This document shows positions 10,134-17,775 of a stretch of DNA of 64,000 nucleotides, piece by piece. Numbering within the stretch: the first letter of the stretch is position 1; each line of letters begins with the position of its first letter. The notes beneath the pieces are model-generated. The model did no database searches and had not been told where the DNA came from. It saw only the letters and a list, made by a program, of their open reading frames with translations. The translations under genes were made by a program, and so were the position numbers. This stretch comes from an uncultured Prevotellaceae bacterium (GTDB lineage: Bacteria; Bacteroidota; Bacteroidia; Bacteroidales; Bacteroidaceae), in the NCBI GenBank assembly GCA_900315105.1, contig OMXX01000004.1, positions 70,193-134,192 on the forward strand, given 5' to 3'.

Positions 10134-10256
10134 TGAGATGGGATAAAATTGGCTTTCCTTTCAGCCGCCGAACTAAAGTTTCCCACACCGCCAAGGAATT
10201 CACGAGGAATTGATGGAGTTTTTGGAAAAAATAGTCGAAACGACTTTTGAATGCTT

Positions 10257-10838
10257 TTATTCTACTAAAAAAACAACCTTTTCTATATACCTCATACCGA
10301 AGATGCCTCTCCTTGCAGAAATAAGGCATTTGCTTCCATACGATTTAGAATCTTTATTTAAGCAATACCAGAAAGAAAGATCTTCATCGATTATTTTTAT
10401 TTTTTCATAATTTCTTTGAGAACTAGGAGATTTGTTTACAGGAGCAGTTGTTTGATCTACGACGACGCCTTTATATTCTGTTCCTTTTTCTATTGGTATG
10501 TATCTATTTGGGAGGAAAATAATTGCAGGAACAATTATTAGTGTCATAATAATCTTCCAAACATAAGGGTCTATAATAGACTCCTTTCTGCTTATTTTTT
10601 CCCAAAAAAGCTTTCTGATAGAAGCAATCAAAAATGGTAATAGAAATATACCCAATACAACATATTGATAATACATCCATGGAATACATATTGGCAATAA
10701 AGTTTCCATACAACTTTTTTGCGTCACAATTTGGAGAATAACCAAAAGGATGCAAATAAGCGTAAAAAGCGTACCTTTATGTTTTGATGGAAATTTATCC
10801 ATTCGTTTTTCTAACCAGCTCTTTTTAGATATATTCAT
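10257..10838 (-). CDS. three-TM protein, candidate immunity partner of the Rhs tip
   Basis: I do not recognise a family. The 193-residue product (ATG at 10838; a TTG at 10847 would add three residues) has three hydrophobic segments (LFTLICILLVILQ, YVVLGIFLLPFLIA, IIMTLIIVPAIIFL). A soluble C-terminal part of about 90 residues follows. It begins 11 bp after the stop of the Rhs-tip gene on the same strand, the position where immunity genes sit in Rhs toxin loci. The base composition is clearly AT-richer than the neighbouring housekeeping genes. A membrane immunity protein would suggest a toxin acting at or crossing the membrane, but that is inference. Confidence 0.55.
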   Translation of the reverse strand: MNISKKSWLEKRMDKFPSKHKGTLFTLICILLVILQIVTQKSCMETLLPICIPWMYYQYVVLGIFLLPFLIASIRKLFWEKISRKESIIDPYVWKIIMTLIIVPAIIFLPNRYIPIEKGTEYKGVVVDQTTAPVNKSPSSQRNYEKIKIIDEDLSFWYCLNKDSKSYGSKCLISARRGIFGMRYIEKVVFLVE

Positions 10839-10849
10839 TGTTATCAATG

Positions 10850-11647
10850 TTAATTTCCTCGTTGGGTAGTACTATAAAGGAGGTTCAAAGAGGCATCTGT
10901 CCATCCTTCTACTTTGTTTGTATATTCTTCCTTCTGTTTTCGTAAGTTCCTGTTTGCTCTGCGTTGCGAGGATTTTGAATACCTTTTCTGTCCTGCTCTT
11001 TTATGTTTAATAGCATTTTGGGGAGTTGCTTTGGCTCCTTTGAACTTGATGTCGGTTCTTGTCTTTGCAAATTTTCCAGCTGCACCAGTAATAGCAATAC
11101 TGGAAATAACATTTTTACCAACTTTTTGAAGATTTATATCTTTATAAGACTTGGCTCCTTCCTTTATCTGTTGAGAAACTTCTTTAGTTGCAGAAGATAT
11201 AGCGGATACAGCAACTTTAGCACCAACACCTTTTAAAGCAGACACCCCACTTGTAAGAGCACCTTCTCCTGCTGCAATAGCAACATTAGTCCAATTCACA
11301 TTCTTTGATAGATTATCCATAACAGACATATCTCCATCATATTGTTCAATGAGTTGAGATGCCAATTCTACACCAGCACCAATGGCACCTCCTAAAAGCC
11401 AATTAATCGCACGACCATCAGGGTCATTAGCATTCACCGGATTATTTGCACAATACGCATACGGACTTGTGCTATAGTACTTTTCGCATAGCGGATCAAT
11501 CCTATCCCATCTTGCGAGGATAGGGTCATGCTGCCTTGCACCATAGTCGTAGGTGTTAAGACCATGCATACGGTCAAGTTCCTTTCCGTTGTACTTGTAT
11601 GGCTGAACGTCCGCACCCCTTGAGGGCATAGCATTATGCATAGGCAT
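10850..11647 (-). CDS. orphan Rhs C-terminal tip protein (candidate toxin)
   Basis: The 265-residue product starts with the end of an RHS-repeat core: 'YKYNGKELDRMHGLNTYDYG', ARQHDPILARWDRIDPL, 'YAYCANNPVNANDPDG'. This is the hallmark just before the variable toxin of Rhs proteins. The variable part (about 85-265) has a Gly/Ala-rich hydrophobic segment and a very basic tail (KHKRAGQKRYSK..QRRANRNLRKQ) suggesting a nucleic-acid-binding or nuclease-like end; the toxin family is not recognised. The thousand-plus residues of an ordinary Rhs shell are missing. A stop codon lies just upstream of the ATG, and a good promoter precedes it, so this is a free-standing displaced cassette. Confidence 0.75.
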   Translation of the reverse strand: MPMHNAMPSRGADVQPYKYNGKELDRMHGLNTYDYGARQHDPILARWDRIDPLCEKYYSTSPYAYCANNPVNANDPDGRAINWLLGGAIGAGVELASQLIEQYDGDMSVMDNLSKNVNWTNVAIAAGEGALTSGVSALKGVGAKVAVSAISSATKEVSQQIKEGAKSYKDINLQKVGKNVISSIAITGAAGKFAKTRTDIKFKGAKATPQNAIKHKRAGQKRYSKSSQRRANRNLRKQKEEYTNKVEGWTDASLNLLYSTTQRGN

Positions 11648-11681
11648 GATGAGTTATAGGCTAAAGTTTACTAATTGCGTA

Positions 11682-11713
11682 CAAAGGTAAGCGAATTTTC
11701 TCATACCGCCAAA
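11682..11713 (-). promoter_or_regulatory. promoter of the orphan Rhs-tip gene
   Basis: On the minus strand TTTG (11713-11710), a 20-nt spacer and TACCTTTG (11689-11682) match the Bacteroidota consensus exactly. The distance to the ATG at 11647 is about 35 nt. Confidence 0.7.
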
Positions 11714-11753
11714 TCATATCCCGTATTTTTCGTATTATCCCAAACAATAGCCA

Positions 11754-11835
11754 TGTTCTTCCTCCCATGTAACTCCTATGATCCTCCGCTCTTCCTCCTA
11801 TGTTCCTATAGTTCCGGAACGGAGGAGAAGCGAAG
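11754..11835. repeat. CTCCTATG iterated-word element
   Basis: CTCC(C/T)ATG-type words are repeated four times (11757-11803). They are followed by GTTCCGGAAC and the inverse GGAGGAG. The word matches the dyad at 9919-10054, so the Rhs-tip locus is bracketed by the same repeat word. Confidence 0.55.
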
Positions 11836-11883
11836 GCATAGCGAAGGGAGAGCGAAGGCAAGGCGGATGTAATAGATTGGTGT

Positions 11884-12175
11884 AATACTCTTGAAATGAA
11901 AAAATCTAAAAGTTTTTAGAGAGAGTATTACACCATTTGCTGTTATGTGTGAAATCTTTCTTGATTATCAACGTGTTAGGTGTGGTGTAATACCCTTGAA
12001 AGTATAACACCATTTTGGGGGATTTGGTGTAATACTTTCGGGGGTATTACACCAAGGGAAATTGATTGATACACAATTGTTTAGCATGCTTAAAACAACA
12101 AAGATGTAATACTCGGCGTTGAAAACTTTTTTCAAAAAGTATTACACCGACTATTACACCAGTATTACACGAGTT
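11884..12175. repeat. GTATTACACC iterated-word array in both orientations
   Basis: GGTGTAATAC or close variants occur at about 11879, 11983, 12024 and 12105. The inverse GTATTACACC occurs at about 11926, 12045, 12138 and 12160. Together they make several nested hairpins, for example around 11879-11935 and 12022-12055. No reading frame crosses the array. Confidence 0.65.
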
Positions 12176-12190
12176 TCTGGAAACCTTCTA

Positions 12191-12420
12191 TTTAACGTCA
12201 GTTCGACGAAATACCCCACTTGCTCAAGAAAAAATTAATGCGACATTAATGTGTCATTTGTGATCATTAATGTAGGTTCGCAGAGCGAAAACATATAATA
12301 TCTCATTAATATCACGTTAATACCGTATTAATTTTCCGTAAAGTACAAGCATCGGAGATGCATCCATGAAATTTTCGCTAAGGCTCAACAAGCTGAAGCA
12401 AGTCGTCGAACTCACGTTAA
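12191..12420. repeat. ACGTGAGTTCGACGA element B
   Basis: The ends are inverted: TTAACGTCAGTTCGACGA on the left and TCGTCGAACTCACGTTAA at 12403-12420 on the right. The interior next to the right end (TTCGCTAAGGCTCAACAAGC) matches element D. The middle iterates CATTAATG/ACATTAATG-like words in both orientations (12235-12335). Confidence 0.65.
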
Positions 12421-12513
12421 ATTTATCAAATCAAAGATTTCTTACCGGACAACAATAAATATCAAGCAAGTTTTGGGGATAATCTGCACTTATTTGTAAT
12501 GAATGGATAAATA

Positions 12514-12546
12514 AAACTGCCCCATTTTTGTTAAAATGAGGCAGTC
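12514..12546 (-). terminator. terminator downstream of the cupin gene
   Basis: ACTGCCCCATTTT and AAAATGAGGCAGT form a hairpin (one mismatch). Read on the minus strand it follows the cupin stop by 28 nt and is trailed by TTTATTTATCC. Confidence 0.7.
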
Positions 12547-12573
12547 TCTATATGTTTCTACTCTCTCTGAATA

Positions 12574-12957
12574 TCAGCAGAGGGCGGGTATGAACTTGGC
12601 AAAGAGATAAAGCCCTTCGTTGCCAGCGATTACTTCGTGCTTTATTTTTGCAGGCATTATTGATATTACACCTGGTACGTAGTCTATAGATTTACCGTTG
12701 TTAAGACAGATTCCGCTACCGGCTACAACCTCGTGCGTTTCGAGTTGCGTTTCATGAGTGTGCAACCCAATTTTGCAGTTTGGTGCAATTCTTACCAGAT
12801 GATAGCTGAAAAGACCACCGCTATCCTTTGCTGTTACAATGTGTTTCAGAGCCACACCCTCGAATGTTGGGTGCTCGTTCCATTTCAGACTGTTGAAATC
12901 TACCACTCTTTCGGGCAAGGCTAGTTGCCCTTTGTCAAATTTTTTAAATATTTCCAT
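12574..12957 (-). CDS. cupin-domain protein
   Basis: This small single-domain cupin has 127 residues. The beta-barrel motif 'GLHTHETQLETHEVVAGSG' carries the His-X-His...Glu/His metal-binding pattern, and the second motif (PGVISIMPAKIKHEVIAG) ends in a conserved His. The substrate is unknown; such proteins bind small ligands or act as simple isomerases/dioxygenases. It lies 79 bp downstream of the AraC-type gene on the same strand and has its own promoter-like TAATTTTG. Confidence 0.75.
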   Translation of the reverse strand: MEIFKKFDKGQLALPERVVDFNSLKWNEHPTFEGVALKHIVTAKDSGGLFSYHLVRIAPNCKIGLHTHETQLETHEVVAGSGICLNNGKSIDYVPGVISIMPAKIKHEVIAGNEGLYLFAKFIPALC

Positions 12958-12987
12958 TTTGTGTAACTGTATAATGATTTAACGCTG

Positions 12988-12995
12988 CAAAATTA
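12988..12995 (-). promoter_or_regulatory. -7 element of the cupin gene
   Basis: TAATTTTG on the minus strand, 31 nt upstream of the cupin ATG. No clear TTTG is seen at -33. Confidence 0.4.
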
Positions 12996-13036
12996 CGAAA
13001 ATGGAAAATATTATGCTTGTATAAAATTGCTGATTT

Positions 13037-13819
13037 TCAGATGTCGCGGATTTTTCTCTGATATTCCGACGGAGAGATGCCCACAATCTTTTTGAAACAC
13101 TTGTCAAAATGGCTCGAATCGTAGAAGCCGTTGTCTAAGGCGGCATCAATCAGTCGACCGCCAAGGCCAAGTTCCTTCTGCGCTTTTCGCACTCTTACCT
13201 GAATCATTAACTGATGAGGCGTCAGTCCGATTTTCGACTTGAACTTTCTGATTAAGTGATATTTGCTTATGTAAACATCTTCCGAAAGTTGGTCGAGCAA
13301 GTATATATCTGATGATTTCTCAGCTATCTTGTCGGCAACCCTCTGAATGTCTTCTGACAATTTGTAACGCTCATCGCCTATACTTTCCGCAATCAGTTCG
13401 ATGGCGTCGGTCAGTTCGGTTTTAATTCTGTTATCAAAACCGTTTTCTGCCGAGATTTCATCGAACTTAGCACTTACTTTCTGGCTAATTTCGTTGGCAG
13501 ACTCTGAAGAAAACAATTCTTTGTTTATGCAGATTGACAGGATCTGCGAATCTGCTTCCACCTTAACAGAATGAGGCATATACGGACGCACGATGAATGT
13601 ATCGCCTTTCTTTAGAATTATGCTTACATTGTTGTATAAGAGCATTGCCTCGCCCTTTGTGATGAATGTAATTACATAATGATCGGTATGGTTATGCAGA
13701 CCGAAATCTTTTGTAATATCTTCTGTTACAACAAATTCAATACTTCTGTCATCAAGAATGAAATATTGCATAAAACAACGATAGGTGAGATCATAATGAG
13801 AATTTATTTCCCGAAACAA
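13037..13819 (-). CDS. AraC-family regulator with N-terminal cupin domain
   Basis: This is a transcription factor with a sensor cupin at about 17-115 (HNHTDHYVITFITKGEAML, RPYMPHSV) and a C-terminal pair of helix-turn-helix motifs (about 165-260, including 'YISKYHLIRKFKSKIGLTPH' and 'DSSHFDKCFKKIVGISPSEY'). The length is typical. The Met at residue 17 (about 13771) is an alternative start that would open right at the sensor domain. The gene follows the M16 peptidase stop by 9 bp and precedes the cupin gene, so the regulator probably controls that small neighbour. The ligand is unknown. Confidence 0.85.
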   Translation of the reverse strand: MFREINSHYDLTYRCFMQYFILDDRSIEFVVTEDITKDFGLHNHTDHYVITFITKGEAMLLYNNVSIILKKGDTFIVRPYMPHSVKVEADSQILSICINKELFSSESANEISQKVSAKFDEISAENGFDNRIKTELTDAIELIAESIGDERYKLSEDIQRVADKIAEKSSDIYLLDQLSEDVYISKYHLIRKFKSKIGLTPHQLMIQVRVRKAQKELGLGGRLIDAALDNGFYDSSHFDKCFKKIVGISPSEYQRKIRDI

Positions 13820-13828
13820 AAGACGGAC

Positions 13829-16771
13829 TTAATATCCGAATACCTCTTCGAGTGTAAGGCGACGGATAGGAGCTATCTGTTCCAAAGCCTTGATGTCGAG
13901 TTCCTTCTCGTCGCCGAGGATGATGTAGCGATAAGGCTTGTTAGCCATGTTCTGCTTCTCGAAATCCACGATGTCCTTCAGACAGAGGGAAGGCAAGAGG
14001 TTATATACCTTCTCGTTGAGGTCATAGTCAAGTCCAAGTCGCTTTGCGTTGACATAGGCATTGAGTACAGAGAACTTGGTGGTGCGCTGACTGGCAATCT
14101 GCTTCATTGCTGCATCCTTGGCAATTTGGAAAGCAGCCTCGCTCTGTGGCATGTTGTTCAGAATCTCGTGGAACTGCTTTACGCAGTCCATCATCTTGTC
14201 GTTCTGTGTGATGATATGAGTGAAGAAATGCTCGGTTTCACCGATTCTGTTAGGACGATTATAGTATGCGTATGCGTTGTATGCAAGTCCGCGAGCCTCA
14301 CGCATTTCCTGGAACACGATTCCGTTCATACCACCGCCATAGTATTCGTTGAACAACGTTGTTATGCCCTGCTTCTCAGGATTCCATGCACGTGCCTCGT
14401 TATGGTACATACGCATGTAGATGTTCTTGGCATCGTAAGGCGCAATCCAAACCTCGTTGGCAGGTGTCTGCTGCATGGCGAATGGCTGTCCCTGTGGGGC
14501 TGGGGAGAGAGTCTTGGCAGTCTTGTGGTATTTGCCCACAACATCCGACAGTTCCTTCTCGCTGAGAGGACCATAATACAAAACGGTATGCTCAAAGCCT
14601 GAGATGTTCTTCAACAGGTCGGTGAACATCTTAGGATCGGCTTCTTGCAGTTGCTGGGCAGTCATATCGTCACGACGCATGTTGTGAGGACCATAGACAG
14701 CATAGTTATAGAGGTAGTCGAAGCAGTTGCGCTGATCCTTCTTGGCATCCTCACGATCCTTCATGATAAGGTCAACAAACTGCTTGTAAGCATCCTTGTC
14801 AGCCTTTGCGTTGGTCAGTACATCTTCAAGAAGAGCGAGAGCCTGTGGCATATTCTCGCTGAGACCGCTGAGTGAGATTGTTATAACATCGCTGCCAGCG
14901 TTCACATTCATGTTGCATGCAAGTTTGTAGAACTGCTGCTTTACCTCGGTGGCAGATAGCTTGTCGGTTCCCAGATAGTCGAGGTAGTGAGATGCAATGT
15001 CGTAGCGGTTGTCATCTTCATGTCCGAAGTCGTAGCGGAAAGAGAGGTTGAAAAGTCCGTCGGTGGTATTCTGCTTGTAGAGCAGAGGAAGTCCGGATTT
15101 TGTCTTGCTTATGGCGAGATCTTTCTTGAAATCGAGGAACACAGGCTGTATAGGATCAACCTTGGTATTCTGAATGTCCTTTACAAACTGGCTGACCTGA
15201 TCGCGGTTGGTAGGGATGGCTGTAATTGCTGGCTTGTCAATCTTCTTCTGGAGAGAATCCACGCCCTGTTTCTTAAATACGGAGATATAGCCATCAGTAA
15301 AGAAACGGTTGGCAAATGCCACAATCTGTTCCTTCGTCATGCCACTCAAGCGGTCGAGTTTCTTTACGGCCTGTTCCCATTCCGTGCCACAGATGAAGGC
15401 ATCCATGAACTGCGATACGCGAAAACGGTTGTTGTCGAGTGAACGGAAAAAGTTGAGTTTCTTGTTATTGATGACAGAAGGCAAGAGATCATCGGAGAAC
15501 TCTCCGCGCTTCAATTTGCCGATTTCATCGAGCATAAGCTGACGGACTTCCTTCAGATCCTGACCTTGTTTTGGTGTACCTATAAGGATGAAACCTGAGT
15601 AGTCTTGAAGTGATTCCAAGCCTGCCTCAGCCCCTTGCACCTTCATGCTCTGGTTCAGGTTGAGGTCGAAGAGTCCGGCTTTGCCATTGCTGAGAATATC
15701 GCCGATTACATCGAGCGTATCGCATTGCAGGGAAGCGGCTCTTTCTGCCGGCCATGCCATAAATAGCGTTTCTGCCTGTTGACCAACAACCGTGGTATCT
15801 ACAGGAGCGGAGTATGGCTTCAGGGCAGGGAATACAGGCTGACGTACATCATCGCCCTTCTTCCAACCGCCGAAGTACTGGTCGAGTAGGGCAATGGTCT
15901 TGTCTGGGTCGAAATCACCTGCCATGCAGATAGCCACATTGTTTGGAACATACCATTTCTTGAAGTAGTTCTCTATGTTGACGATAGAAGGGTTCTTGAG
16001 GTGATCCTGAGTACCGATGACCGTCTGTGTGCCGTATGGGTGGTTAGGGAAAGCCTTTGCCATTAGGGCGTCAAAGCACTTGTTCATATCGCTTGACAAT
16101 CCTATGTTGTATTCCTCATAAACAGCCTCAAGCTCGGTGTGGAAACCGCGGATAACCATATTCTGGAAACGGTCACTCTGAATCTTTGCCCAGTTCTCAA
16201 TTTCGTTGCTTGGGATGTCCTCGGTATAGCAGGTCACGTCGTAGCTTGTGAAGGCGTTTGTGCCGTCTGCACCGATGGTAGCCATGAGTTTGTCGTATTC
16301 GTTAGGGATGAAATACTTAGCAGCCAACTGTGAAACAGAGTCAATCTCGTGGTATTTCTGCTTGCGAAGGGCAGGATCCTTTATGGTGCGGTATTCCTCG
16401 TAACGCTTTGTGATATCGTCGAGCAATGGCTTCTCTGCTTCAGGATTATTAGTTCCGAACTTCTTTGTACCCTTGAACATAAGGTGCTCCAGATAGTGAG
16501 CCAGACCGGTAGTCTCGGCAGGGTCGTTCTTAGAACCGGTACGCACAGCGATATATGTCTGGATGCGTGGCTTTTCCTTATTCACAGACAGATACACCTT
16601 TAGACCATTATCGAGAGTATAGATACGAGTTTGCATCGCATCGCCTGCCACCGTCTGATACTTATAGTCCTTGGCATTCGCACTTATGCAGATAGAAAGA
16701 AGGGCAAAGACCCCCCAGCCCCCCAAGGGGGAGTTCTTGGATAGTAATGAGAGGATATTTTTGATTCTCAT
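13829..16771 (-). CDS. secreted M16-family metallopeptidase, two-domain
   Basis: This pitrilysin-family zinc protease has 980 residues and two homologous halves. The zinc site HxxEH is at 92-96 (HYLEH), with the downstream glutamate in 'EAVYEEYN' near 214. The second half lacks the motif, as usual for inactive partner domains. A signal peptide of about 33 residues is predicted for export. The signal peptide contains SPLGGWGV, encoded by a GC-rich palindromic repeat (16707-16735). The upstream nucleosidase gene is 17 bp away and likely co-transcribed. Confidence 0.9.
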   Translation of the reverse strand: MRIKNILSLLSKNSPLGGWGVFALLSICISANAKDYKYQTVAGDAMQTRIYTLDNGLKVYLSVNKEKPRIQTYIAVRTGSKNDPAETTGLAHYLEHLMFKGTKKFGTNNPEAEKPLLDDITKRYEEYRTIKDPALRKQKYHEIDSVSQLAAKYFIPNEYDKLMATIGADGTNAFTSYDVTCYTEDIPSNEIENWAKIQSDRFQNMVIRGFHTELEAVYEEYNIGLSSDMNKCFDALMAKAFPNHPYGTQTVIGTQDHLKNPSIVNIENYFKKWYVPNNVAICMAGDFDPDKTIALLDQYFGGWKKGDDVRQPVFPALKPYSAPVDTTVVGQQAETLFMAWPAERAASLQCDTLDVIGDILSNGKAGLFDLNLNQSMKVQGAEAGLESLQDYSGFILIGTPKQGQDLKEVRQLMLDEIGKLKRGEFSDDLLPSVINNKKLNFFRSLDNNRFRVSQFMDAFICGTEWEQAVKKLDRLSGMTKEQIVAFANRFFTDGYISVFKKQGVDSLQKKIDKPAITAIPTNRDQVSQFVKDIQNTKVDPIQPVFLDFKKDLAISKTKSGLPLLYKQNTTDGLFNLSFRYDFGHEDDNRYDIASHYLDYLGTDKLSATEVKQQFYKLACNMNVNAGSDVITISLSGLSENMPQALALLEDVLTNAKADKDAYKQFVDLIMKDREDAKKDQRNCFDYLYNYAVYGPHNMRRDDMTAQQLQEADPKMFTDLLKNISGFEHTVLYYGPLSEKELSDVVGKYHKTAKTLSPAPQGQPFAMQQTPANEVWIAPYDAKNIYMRMYHNEARAWNPEKQGITTLFNEYYGGGMNGIVFQEMREARGLAYNAYAYYNRPNRIGETEHFFTHIITQNDKMMDCVKQFHEILNNMPQSEAAFQIAKDAAMKQIASQRTTKFSVLNAYVNAKRLGLDYDLNEKVYNLLPSLCLKDIVDFEKQNMANKPYRYIILGDEKELDIKALEQIAPIRRLTLEEVFGY
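16707..16735. repeat. G/C-run palindrome inside the M16 signal peptide
   Basis: CCCCCCAGCCCCCCAAGGGGG resembles the intergenic GC-rich repeat ends seen near 7141 and 7262. Here it lies in frame and encodes residues of the signal peptide (SPLGGWG). Confidence 0.5.
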
Positions 16772-16788
16772 CTTTGTTTTTTTTATTG

Positions 16789-17508
16789 TTACTTTTTACT
16801 TGTCAATTGTTCTATCACTTTCACATTTGCTTTCCTCAGCGATTCACTTGCTGCTGCAAGGTTCTTTGAGAACTCTTCAAAGGTCTCAGCACCAGAGTCG
16901 CAGAGATCGGTGACGGACTTCACGAAAAGGATAGGCTTCTGGAAAAGAGAGCATACGAAAGCTATCGCAGCACCTTCCATATCTTTTAGCTGACCGCCAT
17001 TCTCGTGGATTATCTCCTCGTCGCATGGCTGCATGTCAAGGCTTGAGCCGGTCGTTACCTTGCCCATCTTGAAACCGAGTTGCTTAGCCAAAGCCTCTGA
17101 GCCTTCCCATACTGGGTAATTGCCGAGAGCTTGAGTTCCCCAGGCATCATCGCCGGGAACACGGCGGTCGTGGAACATCACGCCATTGCCGATGAATACC
17201 TGTGCTATACTTGCGCCTTCGCTTTTGAAACCTCCGCAAGTGCCGCTGTTAATAATGATATCAGGATTGATCTTCTGGATTGCAGCAAGGGTGGCAACCG
17301 ATGCTGCCTCGCACCCAACGAGGTCCGAACCATGTTGCTGACCATTGAGAACAATGTTCAGTTCTGAGTTTCCGCCGTTAGTGGAAATGATACTTCTGTA
17401 CAGTTTGCAAGGAAGTGGGGCAAAGAAGTCTTTTACCTCCTTTACGCCGAAATGATCGATGAAAGGTTGGGCTTCGGCTTGCATCGCCACAATGTAACAT
17501 ATTTTCAT
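16789..17508 (-). CDS. MTA/SAH nucleosidase-family protein
   Basis: This 239-residue purine-nucleoside phosphorylase/nucleosidase-fold enzyme has the N-terminal 'IVAMQAEAQPF' strand, 'INSGTCGG', the nucleoside-binding DMEGAA motif and a C-terminal catalytic Asp in 'VKSVTDLCDSG'. It probably hydrolyses methylthioadenosine and S-adenosylhomocysteine. Futalosine hydrolase of menaquinone synthesis belongs to the same fold and cannot be excluded. A TAACTTTG promoter element lies upstream on the minus strand. Confidence 0.8.
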   Translation of the reverse strand: MKICYIVAMQAEAQPFIDHFGVKEVKDFFAPLPCKLYRSIISTNGGNSELNIVLNGQQHGSDLVGCEAASVATLAAIQKINPDIIINSGTCGGFKSEGASIAQVFIGNGVMFHDRRVPGDDAWGTQALGNYPVWEGSEALAKQLGFKMGKVTTGSSLDMQPCDEEIIHENGGQLKDMEGAAIAFVCSLFQKPILFVKSVTDLCDSGAETFEEFSKNLAAASESLRKANVKVIEQLTSKK

Positions 17509-17539
17509 TTTGTGATAAATTTTTGTTAAATCGGGTTTG

Positions 17540-17547
17540 CAAAGTTA
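17540..17547 (-). promoter_or_regulatory. -7 element of the nucleosidase/M16 unit
   Basis: TAACTTTG on the minus strand, 32 nt before the ATG at 17508. The -33 box is not clear. Confidence 0.5.
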
Positions 17548-17632
17548 ATAATTAAGAAACAGAAAAACGAAGAAATGCACAACTTAATTAAATAAAAATG
17601 GAAAAATAGCTTAAAAAGACGTTTTTTTTTAC

Positions 17633-17640
17633 TAACTTTG
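17633..17640 (+). promoter_or_regulatory. -7 element of the nqr operon
   Basis: TAACTTTG, followed by a leader of about 130 nt before nqrA. The region upstream is A/T-rich without a clear TTTG. Confidence 0.6.
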
Positions 17641-17657
17641 TGCGCGAATATTAAAAT

Positions 17658-17691
17658 GTGCGCCAGCCTTTTTGACTGACGTGCAATTTTT
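17658..17691 (+). promoter_or_regulatory. leader hairpin of nqrA with T run
   Basis: GTGCGCCAGCCTTTTTGACTG followed by ACGTGCA can fold (TGCGC/GTGCA plus CAG/CTG) and is followed by ATTTTTTC, as in an attenuator. The same 14 bases GTGCGCCAGCCTTT occur about 25 nt after a TAACTTTG on the minus strand near 9813. Confidence 0.35.
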
Positions 17692-17775
17692 TCTTCACTC
17701 GAAGAGAATAAGTATAGTATTTTGGAAATGATTTTTTTGTGAGATAAAATTCAGTAAGTTTAATAGATAAGTAAA

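Larger units (their letters stand above)
9601..10256. other. gene-free repeat island, left part
   Basis: No credible coding sequence is visible. The stretch contains a one-ended ACGTGAGCTCGACGA element with three hairpins (9653-9842), a nested dyad (9919-10054), and a minus-strand terminator (10080-10133). Short open frames here follow repeat words and have no codon bias. Confidence 0.7.
11648..12513. other. gene-free repeat island, right part
   Basis: Apart from the Rhs-tip promoter, only repeats are visible here: the CTCCTATG dyad (11754-11835), the GTATTACACC array (11884-12175) and element B (12191-12420). The last 90 bases show nothing recognisable. Confidence 0.7.

Noticed and set aside
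10257..11647. Rhs tip considered as the end of a full Rhs protein
   Set aside because: The frame upstream is closed by a stop codon and a promoter lies where the shell would be. No RHS repeats are seen up to 12.5 kb.
13679..14602. 307-residue open frame on the plus strand opposite the M16 peptidase gene
   Set aside because: It overlaps two convincing minus-strand genes, and its composition is that of an antisense shadow.
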